Part shown: positions 9,401 to 17,863 of the stretch, piece by piece
Layout: each line of letters opens with the position of its first letter
How positions within the stretch are numbered: the first letter of the stretch is position 1
Assembly (NCBI RefSeq): GCF_013488225.1
Contig: NZ_CP041238.1
Coordinates: 707,501 to 771,500, forward strand
Reading direction: 5' to 3'
DNA length: 64,000 nucleotides
Source of the DNA: Sinorhizobium mexicanum
GTDB lineage: Bacteria; Pseudomonadota; Alphaproteobacteria; Rhizobiales; Rhizobiaceae
The notes under the pieces: model-generated
Databases searched by the model: none
Seen by the model: only the letters and a program-made list of their open reading frames with translations
Told to the model about the DNA's origin: nothing
Made by a program: the position numbers and the translations under genes

Positions 9401-10948
9401 GCCCACTTCGCCAATGTCGGAGCCGGGCTTTTCCAGATGGCTGGCGATCGCGCGCACGATATCTTCGGGGTGATCGCTGCGCGCTGCGAAGCGATGGCGC
9501 ATATGGGTGCGGTTGGCGCCGGAGGCGGCGATCATCGCGCGCGTCTCTTCCTTTGAGGCAGTCGCAAAGCTCGCCTTGTACTCCTTCAACAGGGTCTCGA
9601 GGCTCGACGCCGTGTGGGCGCTCGCCATGAACACGTGACCGGCCGGCGAAAGAGCGGCTTTCTCTTCGTGTAACGTCTCCGGATCGCTGATGACCACGTG
9701 CGCGTTGGCGCCGCCGAAGCCGAACGAGTTGATGCCGGCGAGGCGTGCACGCTTGCCTTTGAGCAGTTCGATCGGGTTGGCAGTGACGCGAACGTTCAGT
9801 CCGTCGAAATCGATATGTTCGTTCGGCGTGTCGAAGTGCAGCGACGCCGGCAGGTAGTTGTGCTCAAGCGCCAGGATGGCTTTCATCATGCCGAACAGAC
9901 CGGAGGCCGGCTCGGTGTGCCCGATATTGGACTTGATGGAACCGATCGGCACCGGCGCCCTGCGTTTCGCGCCAATTACGGTGCCGATGGACCATACTTC
10001 CGCCGGGTCGCCGACCTTTGTTCCGGTGCCGTGGCCCTCGACAAAGGCGACCTGGTTGGCGTCGATGCCGTTGCCTTCATAGATGGCCCTGAGCAGATTG
10101 GCCTGCGCCTCACGCGAAGGAAGCGAAATGCCATTGGTCCGGCCGGCGGAGTTGACTCCGGTTGCTACGATCCTGGCGTAGCTGCGGTCGCGTTCGCGGC
10201 GCGCCCGGTCCGAGCGACGAAGGATGAAGACGACGCCGCCCTCGGCGCGCACGTAGCCGGCGCCATCGTTGTCATAGGCCCGGCAGAGGCCCTCCGGCGA
10301 CAACATCCGCGCTTGGGCGAAGCCGACGAAGGGAAGGGGATGGGCAAGAATGTTGACGCCGCCGACGATCGCAGTGTCGATCTCGCCGGCGTTGAGAGCC
10401 CGCATCGCCTGATCGAGCGCCACCAGCGACGAGGAACAGGCGGTATCCACCGTCATGCTCGGTCCGCTCAACCCGAAGATGTGGGAAATGCGGTTTGAGA
10501 CGATCGACAGCGTGTTGCCGGTCATGAAATAGGGACCGGCGGCGGCCGGATCTTCCACGGTCAGATTGGCGTGGTCGAGGCTCGACGCGCCGACATAGAC
10601 GCCGACATTTTCGCCGTGGAGGGATGCGATGGAAATATTGGCGTCTTCAAGCGCGCGCCAGGCGAGCTGCAACAGCACGCGCTGCTGCGGGTCCATGTAC
10701 ATGGCCTCCCGCTGGGACATGCCAAAGACGGCCGGATCGAAATCATAGATTTGATCGAGCACGCCAGCCGCAAAGGAATAGGTCTTCCCCTGCACGCCCA
10801 TGACCGGATGCCAAAAGCGTGCCAAATCCCAGCGGTCCGAAGGAACACTGGATACGGTGCATTTGCCTTGACGAAGAATCTTGAACAGCGCCTCAGGCGA
10901 TTTCGCTCCAGGGGCAAGGCATGCACGCCCTATGATTTCAACAGTCAT
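3407..10948 (-). CDS. rkpA: RkpA, multidomain polyketide / fatty-acid synthase
   Basis: This uninterrupted 2513-aa type I synthase has domain order KS-AT-DH-(methyltransferase-like)-ER-KR-ACP. KS: Cys171, His306, His344. AT: Ser617 in GHSVGE and YPFHHP near 718. DH: HVVDGKAILP at 921-930 and Asp1086 in HPISVD. A methyltransferase-like region covers about 1200-1530 with a non-canonical motif I (VEFGSVSTG). ER: NADPH site HGAAGGVGL near 1922. KR: VVGGIGGFG near 2126, Ser2255/2256 and Tyr2269. ACP: Ser2438 in GLDSL. There is one fully reducing module and no thioesterase, so chain release must come from elsewhere, plausibly RkpG, to which it is coupled by ATGA. It supplies a lipid needed for K-antigen production. 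The start has no strong Shine-Dalgarno. Confidence 0.95.
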   Translation of the reverse strand: MTVEIIGRACLAPGAKSPEALFKILRQGKCTVSSVPSDRWDLARFWHPVMGVQGKTYSFAAGVLDQIYDFDPAVFGMSQREAMYMDPQQRVLLQLAWRALEDANISIASLHGENVGVYVGASSLDHANLTVEDPAAAGPYFMTGNTLSIVSNRISHIFGLSGPSMTVDTACSSSLVALDQAMRALNAGEIDTAIVGGVNILAHPLPFVGFAQARMLSPEGLCRAYDNDGAGYVRAEGGVVFILRRSDRARRERDRSYARIVATGVNSAGRTNGISLPSREAQANLLRAIYEGNGIDANQVAFVEGHGTGTKVGDPAEVWSIGTVIGAKRRAPVPIGSIKSNIGHTEPASGLFGMMKAILALEHNYLPASLHFDTPNEHIDFDGLNVRVTANPIELLKGKRARLAGINSFGFGGANAHVVISDPETLHEEKAALSPAGHVFMASAHTASSLETLLKEYKASFATASKEETRAMIAASGANRTHMRHRFAARSDHPEDIVRAIASHLEKPGSDIGEVGEAPVKDAKVAFVFSGNGSQWAGMGVEAFRENLHFRQSFTSVSALFKFHSDIVLTDLLTDPELDKKLSDTKIAQPLLFAVQAALSDSLVAMGIKPTAVFGHSVGEIAAAYAAGALSLVDAVSIVAKRSLHQDLLAGQGTMAAAMLGEEAARAFAQARGLNELCVAAVNAHNSVTMSGPAHEISAFRDAARKAKIPVQILDINYPFHHPVIDQAKQAFLSDIPDIAPRRTELTYLSTVTGAALEGTELDPDYWWKNVREPVRFQAAAEAALELGCRLFIEISPRPILASYVKETIKQAAFPAAVVPTLLRDVGQSGHDPISASMARAVAHGAAVDRPRVYGKRNAFVELPALPFEPVELRPAATTDSTDLFGRSARPYRLTGWRSDPNSGSWKNHVDAHLFPDLAEHVVDGKAILPGSGFIEVAVSAAQQYYGSDEVEITNLEIVRPLELNDSRIMELSTILSPETGDIEIRSRERLSEDDWAVHAVARSRKPVPGKNNASPSFAKMAKTASVDPSKAYDTAKQFGLDYGPSFQLLSKAVAYGDRIIDVELKAPNAAGHPLVSYSLHPISVDATFHGLVALFDRFTGDKGGAPYIPVRFGSVHVVNAGRPIARAIIEIERVSANSIKARFQFFDKSGEAIAHFDDCRFRRTYLRKHKTLDGLSFHYETVLSETTLPGAKPAAPMPSLLTPPAGGDDSVDNATLLFNAAIYRACQEIALKLARGGATIRGDALPGDFAFQCFLTSCLYVLEDAGLSGHQNGVWTVAREFSLPAVAEILGELYGERPDRAVEAVLINNAYTEALSRLDALFTAGPDGDHSPSFAGFISDATLDHQAVHSVASRQRMERVLGAAERALTAQNTGVPLRIVEFGSVSTGFTRRLADLAARHGASLIVAEPRENAQRNLEIAFENDAHVRILKKGEFAAIAPFDLAVSASDRLYHLIEDEVALRTALRAMLREGGVLAAAVSAPSIFGDFALGLSDGWFARSQTAEFPIGNLAAVPHWQKCLSDLGLRDINVADHECAHGNIILLEARGTIAAATSGEPMQANEAVAGPYLVIQVEGSARDTASMPGHAVPVSLVGDMAVDVAALQTALGMLGQNPVRAVLVSPATGHASDTDSASLQTYVLALSAFAEALRQHLADADASVDDRPRLVLVVPGGAPVTSGKSGISISSGVNSGLWAFARVLQNEYEFLDVHSLDLGGHEKASLDAGIRSALPLLTASGSNREWLLDQATGLLSEIRAVPGPAARTEGKTSSFTAATIRQRVSSQVASIAWEEADVPRAGRGEIVVAVAATGLNFRDVMWAMGLLPEEALEDGFAGATIGMELSGHVVAVGEGVDDLAVGDAVMAIASSAFSTHAVVSRAGVAKLPRTISPVAAATVPVAFLTAYYAMIELGRIQAGETILIHGAAGGVGLAALQVAKLKGAKVIATAGTREKRRFLTMLGADHVFDSRSLGFVNDVRAATGGEGVDLVLNSLFAEAMEQSLALVKPFGRFLELGKRDYYADSKIGLRPFRRNVSYFGIDADQLLVNAPALTKRIFMEIGALFEEGKLTPLPYRAFDFDEIGNAFRLMQNAGHIGKIVVLPPVAGTHEIAAKPHRGVKVDPNGVHLVVGGIGGFGLAAANWLVEKGARRIALCSRRGQADAGTSAMLARWQKTGVSASLHACDITDAAAVDGLLATLRAEAPLRSVVHAAMVLDDALISNLSRERNRPVIDTKAKGAAILDRLTRDDQLDNFILFSSATTLVGNPGQANYVAANGYLEGLARARRAGGFAGLAVGFGAIADAGYLAQNTDVNELLAKRIGKITLRAQVALDMVESHIASDPGTVDAAVVMISEIDWTAARNLPVARNALFEVILRSADQHSSGAEGTKMDLVAMIEGKSSQEAEDILFDLVAGEIAAILRVSKDTVTRGKILKEIGLDSLMAVELGMSFQQNTGFDMPLSGVADNTTVGDVARKLYEKVSKRDQGDDGEAADDRLVSELAQRHAGADREKALSQ

Positions 10949-11361
10949 GTATGATCGAACGCTCTAAACTGCCGTTAAAATTGTCCTAGCCAATTGCCGT
11001 GCCAAACGTAAATTGCAATTGGGTAGATTACCGATTTGTTATTTTCCCCGATTTTCTTCGTCTAGCCGTCCCCGCTGTATTAGTGAGCTTTTAACTCAAA
11101 GTACCTAGCTTTCAACCCCAAAGGCTCAGATACACAGGTCGCAGGGCCCCATCCAGACAATTACCGCGACGGATCGTAATCAATGTCGAGAGGGTATGAC
11201 CGGAAAGGCGCAGTGCCGAATATTTTGGTTGCCTGGTGGTGAGGTGGCTTGTTGTGGCACGGCGATTGTGCTTTGCAGTGACCGGCGGATTCCCTGCCGG
11301 GAAAACATACGGCGCAGATCTGTAAGCAGTATCATCGCTGTGCCGAATACGGAGTATCGTA
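10949..11361. other. Divergent intergenic control region, rkpA / export lipoprotein
   Basis: This 413-bp gap carries no convincing gene. It is clearly AT-richer than its flanks around 10960-11110. It should hold the promoters of rkpA (minus) and of the export lipoprotein (plus). The most striking element is the inverted repeat at 10990-11022. Confidence 0.6.
10990..11022. promoter_or_regulatory. Candidate operator: CCAATTGC / GCAATTGG inverted repeat upstream of rkpA
   Basis: Perfect 8-bp arms at 10990-10997 and 11015-11022 are separated by 17 bp. The repeat is centred about 58 bp upstream of the rkpA start, in AT-rich DNA. Arm length and centre-to-centre spacing of 25 bp would suit a dimeric or tetrameric regulator, but the regulator is unknown. 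Confidence 0.4.
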
Positions 11362-12549
11362 GTGAAACGAGTGACTGCCCTTCTGCTTTGCACCGCGCTT
11401 GCGGGATGTCAGGCCGTGCCGGGAGAAGGCCCTCTCACAACCGATATCGTCGCGGATGCCGGCCAGTCCGGGGCGCAGATCGGCAGAAAGAATGCGACCG
11501 TCTTTGACATTGTCGACGTTGATGGCCAATCGGCACGGTTGGTCTCGGACTACGTTTCCACGACGCTCAGCCGGCGCTTCGGCATTGGCGGCGGTGTCGG
11601 TCAGGTGGTCATCGGCGTCGGTGATCAGCTGAAAATATCGATCTTCGAGGCAGGCAGCGACGGGCTGTTTTCCACAACGGAATCGAAGCAGACCAACATC
11701 GATCTTGTTGTTCAGCCTGACGGCAAGGCGGCCATTCCCTATGTCGGTCCGGTTCGCTTTGCCGGCCTGACGCTGGAACAGGCGCGCCAGGCAATTCTCG
11801 AAGCACTGAAGCAGAAGGCCGTGGAGCCCGATGTCATCGTGACGAGCACGTCCACGGCATCGCGCATCGTCACCGTCTCCGGCGCAGTCGGCCGTCCATC
11901 CGTCGTGCCGTTGAACCTCGTCAGCGAGTCGATCAACGAAGTCATCGCCAAGGCCGGCGGTCCGTCGGCGCAGCCTTACGAGACCTATGTCACGCTTGTG
12001 CGCGGCAAGAAGACCGGAACGGTCCTGCTGAAATCGATCATCGAAAACCCGTCGGAAAACATTCATGTCAAGCCGGGCGACCAGGTCTTCGTGACCCGGG
12101 ATCCGCGCACGTTCACGATCCTTGGCCAGGTCAGGGCGAACCAGCGCGTCGAGTTCGGTGCCAATGACCTGAACCTGCTCGAAGCCGTGGCGCTCGCGGG
12201 CGGCGGCTCGGACCGCACTGTCGATGCCAAGGGCTATTTCATCTTCCGCTACGAAGAGCCGGATATCGTCATGAGCCTGCTAGGACGGGAACGGTTCAAC
12301 ACGATGCTGAGCAAGGGCATGAAGCCCGACAGCGTCGGGCGCTATCCGATCGTCTATCGTTTCAACATGACCAACCCGGATAGCCTGATCGTCGGCCAAA
12401 CCTTCCCGATCAAGAATCGCGATGTGATCTATGCATCGCGTCATCCCTCCGTCGATATTTCGAAGTTCCTCGACTTCGTCGCGCGGCCGATCGGCATAGC
12501 CAATACGGGCGTCAACATCGCGGACAACCTCGACGATCTGCAGAACTGA
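11362..12549 (+). CDS. Outer-membrane polysaccharide export lipoprotein (Wza/KpsD family)
   Basis: This 395-aa protein starts at GTG 11362, with GGAG upstream. A lipoprotein signal peptide ends in LAGC, with Cys16 as the lipidation site. A Poly_export (PES) domain follows, beginning IGVGDQLKISIFE, with VQPDGKAAIPYVG and the LTLEQARQAI helix, and then SLBB-type repeats (VTVSGAVGRPSVVPL and FTILGQVRANQRVEF). The family forms the outer-membrane channel for capsule or exopolysaccharide export. Divergent transcription from rkpA suggests a role in K-antigen or another surface polysaccharide. A gene beside rkpA has been called rkpU in S. meliloti; I cannot confirm that name from sequence. Confidence 0.85.
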   Translation: MKRVTALLLCTALAGCQAVPGEGPLTTDIVADAGQSGAQIGRKNATVFDIVDVDGQSARLVSDYVSTTLSRRFGIGGGVGQVVIGVGDQLKISIFEAGSDGLFSTTESKQTNIDLVVQPDGKAAIPYVGPVRFAGLTLEQARQAILEALKQKAVEPDVIVTSTSTASRIVTVSGAVGRPSVVPLNLVSESINEVIAKAGGPSAQPYETYVTLVRGKKTGTVLLKSIIENPSENIHVKPGDQVFVTRDPRTFTILGQVRANQRVEFGANDLNLLEAVALAGGGSDRTVDAKGYFIFRYEEPDIVMSLLGRERFNTMLSKGMKPDSVGRYPIVYRFNMTNPDSLIVGQTFPIKNRDVIYASRHPSVDISKFLDFVARPIGIANTGVNIADNLDDLQN

Positions 12550-12665
12550 CGGAGTTCGGCGGCAAGCCAACCTGCTTGCTGCCAAGCAAATTCTGTGATT
12601 GATCTTCGGTTTAAATCGATTTTGTCGATGGCCGGTGCGGTCCGGCTGGATCGCGAGGAGGTCCC

Positions 12666-13265
12666 ATGGCCAAGGAAGCCTTGATCGTCATCGATGTGCA
12701 GAACGATTTCTGCCCCGGCGGTGCCCTTGCCGTTGCCGGCGGCGATGAAATCGTGCCCATCGTCAATCGCCTCATCCAGCAGTCGGCCCATGTCATCCTC
12801 ACGCAGGACTGGCACCCGGCCGGCCATTCCAGTTTCGCATCGAGCCATCCGGGCAGGGCGCCCTTTGCCACGGTCACGATGCCCTACGGCGAGCAAACGC
12901 TCTGGCCCGATCACTGCGTTCAGGGCAGCCCGGGCGCTGAATTCCATCCGGATCTCGAATGGACGACGGCAGAGCTGGTGGTCCGCAAAGGATTCCGCGC
13001 CGAGATCGACAGCTATTCCGCCTTTTTCGAGAACGATCACCGGACCCCCACCGGCCTGGCCGGCTACCTGCGCGAGCGTGACATCTCCAAGGTCTCGCTC
13101 TGTGGTCTTGCGACCGATTTCTGCGTCGCCTTTTCGGCGCTCGATGCGGTCGCTCAGGGCTTTTTGACCTCCGTTGTGCTCGGAGCCTGCCGCGGCATCG
13201 ATCTGAACGGATCGCTTGCCGCGATGACGGAGCGCATGCGCGATGCGGGTGTTAAGCTGATCTAG
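12666..13265 (+). CDS. pncA: Nicotinamidase / pyrazinamidase
   Basis: This 199-aa cysteine hydrolase of the isochorismatase superfamily converts nicotinamide to nicotinate in NAD salvage. It has the catalytic triad Asp10 (DVQNDF), Lys108 (VVRKGF) and Cys153 (ATDFCVAF), and metal ligands Asp48, His50 and His54 in QDWHPAGH. A strong GAGGAGG ribosome-binding site precedes ATG 12666. Its partner pncB, which uses the product, lies 0.9 kb downstream. Confidence 0.95.
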   Translation: MAKEALIVIDVQNDFCPGGALAVAGGDEIVPIVNRLIQQSAHVILTQDWHPAGHSSFASSHPGRAPFATVTMPYGEQTLWPDHCVQGSPGAEFHPDLEWTTAELVVRKGFRAEIDSYSAFFENDHRTPTGLAGYLRERDISKVSLCGLATDFCVAFSALDAVAQGFLTSVVLGACRGIDLNGSLAAMTERMRDAGVKLI

Positions 13266-13416
13266 GGGCAAGGCTTCGTCCCCGGCTGTGGCCCGTCAAT
13301 TCGATTGCAGAGTTCCCTTATTGTCCCGCAGCATCGGATACGCTCGATCGGAACGTTCTGCCCGCATTCATCATTGAAGCTCTACAATCGCGCGTCATAA
13401 CGACAGGAGCTTCGAG

Positions 13417-13779
13417 ATGGCACGTATACGGGTCAGGCTTTTTCTCGCGACCGCGATAGTCGCCACGTCGATGGCACCGACGGTCGGTTTTCCCCAAGAC
13501 TTCGAACTTTATATCGGTCCGGACGGCCAAGGTTACTACGACGACTATCGCCCGCGATACTATGACGAGTATCGACCGCGGCGATATTATCGCGAGCGCT
13601 ATCGTGAGGGATATCAATGCACCAAACGCGAGGCGCTCTATCTGTCTCGGCAATATCTTCGGAGCCCCAGGGTAGGGCGAACGACGAGATACGCCATCGA
13701 GGTGAGGGGGACAGGGCGTAGGGGAGAGCGCAATCGCGTAACTTTTGCAAACGAGCCCGGCTGCCCGCGGATAGACTAA
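13417..13779 (+). CDS. Small exported Tyr/Arg-rich protein of unknown function
   Basis: This 120-aa protein has an N-terminal signal peptide (hydrophobic LFLATAIVATSMAPTVGF) and AGGAG ahead of the ATG. The mature part begins with a repetitive Tyr/Arg/Asp segment (three YRPR-like units within residues 42-60), then a more ordered region with two cysteines (in YQCTKRE and PGCPRID) that could form a disulfide. I recognise no characterised family. It lies between pncA and pncB but nothing ties it to NAD metabolism; a periplasmic or surface role is likely. Confidence 0.65.
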   Translation: MARIRVRLFLATAIVATSMAPTVGFPQDFELYIGPDGQGYYDDYRPRYYDEYRPRRYYRERYREGYQCTKREALYLSRQYLRSPRVGRTTRYAIEVRGTGRRGERNRVTFANEPGCPRID

Positions 13780-14151
13780 AATCCGCACGAGCAGCCAAAA
13801 CGGTCGCCAGGCCGCCGCCATCTGCAGAAAGCGGCAGCGTCCTTGCCGCCTTGGAAATGAGGGAACAGCTGCCAGTTCCTGCACCCGGTGCTGGCCCGCT
13901 GGTGCGGACGATATGGGCCTTGTCAGAAACACGAGTGACGCCATCAATTCGTTTGACTAGGCGCCGAAGCGCGATCGTTCCGAACGGTCAATCGATCGCA
14001 ATGGCCTCCTCAGCCGAGCCAACGACAGCGCCAAGTGTCTTGCAGACGCACAAAGCTCGCTGTAGCACTTTGAATTGCTGCATGTTTTTCCGTGGATCGG
14101 CTTCGATTTAAGGAAACATGCAGCGGTGATCCAGAAGGAGCGTAGTCGCAG
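13780..14151. other. Intergenic region before pncB
   Basis: This 372-bp region shows no convincing gene. An 86-codon frame at 13851-14111 is open but has no ribosome-binding site, no recognisable protein character, and runs into the mosaic repeat. The only structured feature is that repeat at 14043-14124, which sits immediately upstream of the pncB ribosome-binding site. Confidence 0.55.
14043..14124 (+). repeat. Intergenic mosaic repeat, copy 3
   Basis: It contains CAGACGCAC followed by the core CTCGCTGTAGCACTTTGAATTGCTGCATG, then a terminal inverted repeat (GCTGCATGTTT near 14077 with AAACATGCAGC at 14115). It lies about 30 bp upstream of pncB. The 5' hairpin half is truncated relative to copies 1 and 2. 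Confidence 0.75.
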
Positions 14152-15456
14152 ATGCCAAAGACCGATATCGCGCGGCGGGTCTATAACCATACCTGGAAGC
14201 TCGATCCGATCATCCGCAGCCTTTTGGACACGGATTTCTACAAGCTCCTGATGCTGCAGATGATCTGGCAGCTCTATCCGGACGTCGACGCGACCTTTTC
14301 GCTGATCAATCGCACCAAGACCGTGCGCCTTGCCGAGGAGATCGACGAACAGGAGCTGCGCGACCAGCTCGATCACGCGCGCACCCTGCGCTTCAGCAAG
14401 AAGGAGATGATCTGGCTCGCCGGTAACACGTTCTACGGGCGCAAACAGATCTTCTTGCCGGAATTCCTCGCCTGGCTCGCCAAGTTCCGGCTGCCCGAAT
14501 ATGACTTGTCGCGCCGCGACGGCCAGTTCGAACTGACCTTTCGCGGCCGCTGGGTCGAAACGACGATGTGGGAGATTCCGGCGCTGGCGATCATCAATGA
14601 GCTGCGCTCGCGCGCCGCGATGAAAGGCCTCGGCCCCTTCACGCTAGACGTGCTCTATGCGCGCGCCAAGGCCAAGATGTGGTCGAAGGTCGAGCAGCTG
14701 CGGCAATATCCCGACCTGCGCATTTCCGATTTCGGCACGCGCCGCCGGCACAGCTTTCTTTGGCAGCGATGGTGCGTCGAGGCACTGAAGGAGGGGATCG
14801 GCGGCTCGTTTTCTGGTTCCAGCAACATCCTGCTTGCGATGGATACCGATCTCGAGGCGCTCGGCACCAATGCGCATGAACTGCCGATGGTGGCGGCGGC
14901 GCTTGCGCGTAACGACAAGGAGCTCGCCGCAGCGCCCTACAAGGTCCTGCAGGACTGGAACCAGCTCTATGGCGGCAATTTGCTGATCGTGCTGCCGGAC
15001 TCCTTCGGGACCGCGGCATTCCTGCGCGACGCGCCGGAATGGGTGGCGGACTGGACCGGTTTTCGACCGGATAGCGCACCGCCGATCGAAGGCGGCGAGA
15101 AGATCATCGCCTGGTGGAAGAAGATGGGCCGCGACCCGCGAGAAAAGCTGCTGATCTTTTCCGACGGGCTCGACGTCGATACGATCATCAAGACCTATCG
15201 CCACTTCGAGGGTCGCGTGCGCATGAGTTTCGGCTGGGGAACCAACCTCACCAACGATTTCGCCGGCTGCGCGCCGACCGAAATCAGCGGCCTCAATCCG
15301 ATATCGATCGTCTGCAAGGTGAGCGAGGCGAATGGCCGGCCCGCGGTCAAGCTTTCGGACAATCCGCGCAAGGCGACCGGAGATCCGAAGGAAGTGCAGC
15401 GCTATCTGAAGTTCTTCGGGACCGAGGATTTCGTCGAGCAGACCGTCAAGGTCTGA
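14152..15456 (+). CDS. pncB: Nicotinate phosphoribosyltransferase
   Basis: This 434-aa enzyme makes nicotinate mononucleotide from nicotinate, PRPP and ATP in NAD salvage. Recognisable features are the N-terminal [13 protein letters not shown], the RFLW-type substrate region ([14 protein letters not shown]), [30 protein letters not shown] active-site region containing the phosphorylatable His in GTNAHE, and the PRPP-binding [10 protein letters not shown] segment. AAGGAG lies upstream of ATG 14152. Length is normal for the family. It forms a functional pair with pncA. Confidence 0.95.
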   Translation: MPKTDIARRVYNHTWKLDPIIRSLLDTDFYKLLMLQMIWQLYPDVDATFSLINRTKTVRLAEEIDEQELRDQLDHARTLRFSKKEMIWLAGNTFYGRKQIFLPEFLAWLAKFRLPEYDLSRRDGQFELTFRGRWVETTMWEIPALAIINELRSRAAMKGLGPFTLDVLYARAKAKMWSKVEQLRQYPDLRISDFGTRRRHSFLWQRWCVEALKEGIGGSFSGSSNILLAMDTDLEALGTNAHELPMVAAALARNDKELAAAPYKVLQDWNQLYGGNLLIVLPDSFGTAAFLRDAPEWVADWTGFRPDSAPPIEGGEKIIAWWKKMGRDPREKLLIFSDGLDVDTIIKTYRHFEGRVRMSFGWGTNLTNDFAGCAPTEISGLNPISIVCKVSEANGRPAVKLSDNPRKATGDPKEVQRYLKFFGTEDFVEQTVKV

Positions 15457-15465
15457 ACCCATCCC

Positions 15466-15494
15466 AAAAAAAGAAACCGGCAAGCGCCGGTTTC
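15466..15494 (-). terminator. Rho-independent terminator for the 15581-17863 chemoreceptor
   Basis: GAAACCGGC (15473-15481) and GCCGGTTTC (15486-15494) form a perfect 9-bp stem with a 4-nt loop, followed on the minus strand by seven T residues (15472-15466). The polarity fits termination of the minus-strand MCP gene ending at 15581. It may also slow transcripts from pncB, which lacks a T tract on its side. Confidence 0.8.
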
Positions 15495-15580
15495 AAGAAG
15501 GGGATTGCGATTGTCCATCATCGCATTGTCAGATCTAGCAATAGAATCTTAAGCTTGCGTTAAGGTCGTCGTGGCGGCCA

Positions 15581-17863
15581 TCACGCGCGCCGGCGGAGGA
15601 ATTCGGTGCCGGTAGCGTAACCGATCTCAATGGGCTGGTCGAAGGCGATGCGGAACTGCGCGACGAGTTCCGAGAGGCCGGACGCCTCGTTCGAGAGCCG
15701 ATGCGTCATCGCCGTGCTTTCTTCGACCATCGCGTTGTTTTGCTGTGTCATCCGGTCGAGTTCGCGCACGGTCTCGTTGACGTCCTGAAGGCCGCTAACC
15801 TGGGCGCGCGCATCGGCGGCGATCTCCGATATCTGGTCGTTGATTGCGTGGATTTGTCCGGAGATGCGGCCAAGCGCGTCGCCTGCCGCCCGCACGAGCG
15901 AAACGCCATTCGCCACCTCGTTTGCGGAGGCGGTGATGATGGTTTTGATTTCACGGGCCGCGACGGCGGATTTCTGGGCAAGCTCGCGCACTTCGTGGGC
16001 GACGACCGCGAAGCCCTTGCCTGCCTCGCCGGCGCGCGCGGCCTCGACGCCGGCATTCAGCGCCAAGAGATTGGTCTGGAATGCGATATCGTTGATCGCG
16101 CCGATGATCTGCGAAATCGAATGCGAGCCGGCTTCGATCCTGCCCATGGCGTCAACCGCATCGTTCACGACATCGCTGGACTGATCGGAACTCTCCTTCG
16201 CGGCGGCTGCGATCTCAGTCGCGGAGGTGGCATGTTCGGCGGTTCGTCGCACGGTAAGCGTGATTGTTCCGAGCGCCGCGGCGGCTTGCTCCAGAGACAA
16301 AGCCTGATGCTCCGTTCGCTTTGCAAGCTGGTCCACTGCGTCGCGCATTTCACCGGCGTCGCCGTGGATGTGGGCGATTCTTGCCTTTACATCGCGGAGC
16401 GTCAGCGCGAGACGGTCGAGATACGTGTTGTAATCCAGGCGCAGGCGATCGAGTCCTTCGACGAATGGCTGGTCGATGCAGGTGCTGAGGTCGCCAAGCG
16501 AAAGTCGTTCGAGCCCTGTCGCCAGCTCGTCGACTGCTTCGCCGATGTGGCGGGCTTCGTCCATGCGAGCGACTTCGTGTGCCCGTCGCTCGTCCTCGAT
16601 CGATGCCCGCGTCTCTTCCGCCTCCATCTCGAGGCGCACCCGGTCAATCGCCGCATCGCGGAAGACGACGACGGAGCGGGCCATGTCGCCGATTTCGTCC
16701 CTGCGCTCCTGGCCCGTGCAAGCGATCGCCGTATCGCTTTCGGCGAGCTGATTCATATCCTTCACCAGAGCCGAGATCGGATCTGTCAGCCGGCGTGAGA
16801 ACCAGATTGCGGTGACGATTGCAGCAATCAGAACCATGAGCGCGGACAGCAATGTCCAGTTGCGTAGCACCGTCACCGCCGCGAAAGCCTCGCGGGAGGT
16901 CATGACGGCTGCGACAGTCCACCGGGTGCCGAAGGCATCGAGAGCGGTCGCCGCCATTCGCGCTTCTTCGCCGCGGAATTCCGGCAGCGCGCTGCTCGCG
17001 ATCCCATCGCTTTCGGTGACTGCGGGTTGGTCCACCCGCGCTCGCAACATGTCGTTTTCAGTCGTCCTGCTGCTGTCCGTCAGGAAGAAACCGTGATCGT
17101 CGAGGAGGATCGTCTCGCCGGCTTCGCCGAGACCTGTCGTGTTTCCGACGATTTGGCCGATCATTGCGTCGGGCATTTCGAGCACGCGTGAACCGATCTT
17201 GCCGTCGAGGGAGGCGATCGGAATGGCAATGAAGGCGGATGGTCTTTCGCCAAGCGGGCCGTAGCTCTCGTAGGAGGCGAAGGCAAGGCTGTTCTTGTCG
17301 GTGCCTTCCGCCGTTGCCTTGAAGATCCGGCCAAGGCCCGCGTCCTTCCACGGCGCCTGCGAGAGATTGACCGCGAAATTGCCTTTCTTGTTCAGCGTAT
17401 AGACCACGTCGCCGTTGAGATTGACGAGCAGCACATCCCTGTAACCGTGTTCTTCGGCGAACCGTCGGAAGAACGGATGGTAGCGGCCGTGCAGCTCGTC
17501 ATATTTGTCCTTTCCGGCGGAGCTGAGCAGTGCCCGCTTGTCCTCGGCGTTGGGGTTGGCCGTCACATAGCGCCGCGCAAGTTCGGCTTGAGCATCGTTG
17601 CCGATCCCGGCCATTGCACTGCCGAGATCGCTCAATGCCTTCGCGACCGTCTTTTGCGCCTGCAGATTGCGCAAGTCGTTTTCGATCGTCGTCAGGTAAT
17701 GGCGCAATTCGTTGCGCCGGGCATCCGCCAGGGCTTCGAGTTTCTCGACTGCCGCTTGAGAGGAAATGCTGCCGCTGACCGTGAGGCTGGCGAAGCTGGT
17801 AGCGGCGATGGAAAGGACGGCCAGACCCGCCGCTGCGAGCGGAAGCTTCACGGATAAACGCAT
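15581..17863 (-). CDS. Methyl-accepting chemotaxis protein (transmembrane)
   Basis: This 760-aa receptor has TM1 at about residues 8-27, a periplasmic domain to about 335 resembling a Cache fold, TM2 at 336-356, and a HAMP domain ([14 protein letters not shown]). A charged linker and a second HAMP-like segment follow, then a full signalling domain with the conserved hairpin tip ([19 protein letters not shown]). Its C terminus ends EFLRRRA, without a CheR-tethering pentapeptide. The frame remains open to 18097, but the ATG at 17863 begins the signal-anchor and is preferred. It is unlinked to the che operon, as usual for rhizobial receptors. The ligand is unknown. Confidence 0.93.
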   Translation of the reverse strand: MRLSVKLPLAAAGLAVLSIAATSFASLTVSGSISSQAAVEKLEALADARRNELRHYLTTIENDLRNLQAQKTVAKALSDLGSAMAGIGNDAQAELARRYVTANPNAEDKRALLSSAGKDKYDELHGRYHPFFRRFAEEHGYRDVLLVNLNGDVVYTLNKKGNFAVNLSQAPWKDAGLGRIFKATAEGTDKNSLAFASYESYGPLGERPSAFIAIPIASLDGKIGSRVLEMPDAMIGQIVGNTTGLGEAGETILLDDHGFFLTDSSRTTENDMLRARVDQPAVTESDGIASSALPEFRGEEARMAATALDAFGTRWTVAAVMTSREAFAAVTVLRNWTLLSALMVLIAAIVTAIWFSRRLTDPISALVKDMNQLAESDTAIACTGQERRDEIGDMARSVVVFRDAAIDRVRLEMEAEETRASIEDERRAHEVARMDEARHIGEAVDELATGLERLSLGDLSTCIDQPFVEGLDRLRLDYNTYLDRLALTLRDVKARIAHIHGDAGEMRDAVDQLAKRTEHQALSLEQAAAALGTITLTVRRTAEHATSATEIAAAAKESSDQSSDVVNDAVDAMGRIEAGSHSISQIIGAINDIAFQTNLLALNAGVEAARAGEAGKGFAVVAHEVRELAQKSAVAAREIKTIITASANEVANGVSLVRAAGDALGRISGQIHAINDQISEIAADARAQVSGLQDVNETVRELDRMTQQNNAMVEESTAMTHRLSNEASGLSELVAQFRIAFDQPIEIGYATGTEFLRRRA

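Noticed and set aside
3407..10948. Possibility that rkpA is several separate genes, as first described in older literature
   Set aside because: The frame is continuous for 2513 codons with all domains in order, so it is one gene here.
13851..14111. 86-codon plus-strand ORF before pncB
   Set aside because: It lacks a ribosome-binding site, its product is compositionally random, and its 3' end is formed by the mosaic repeat.
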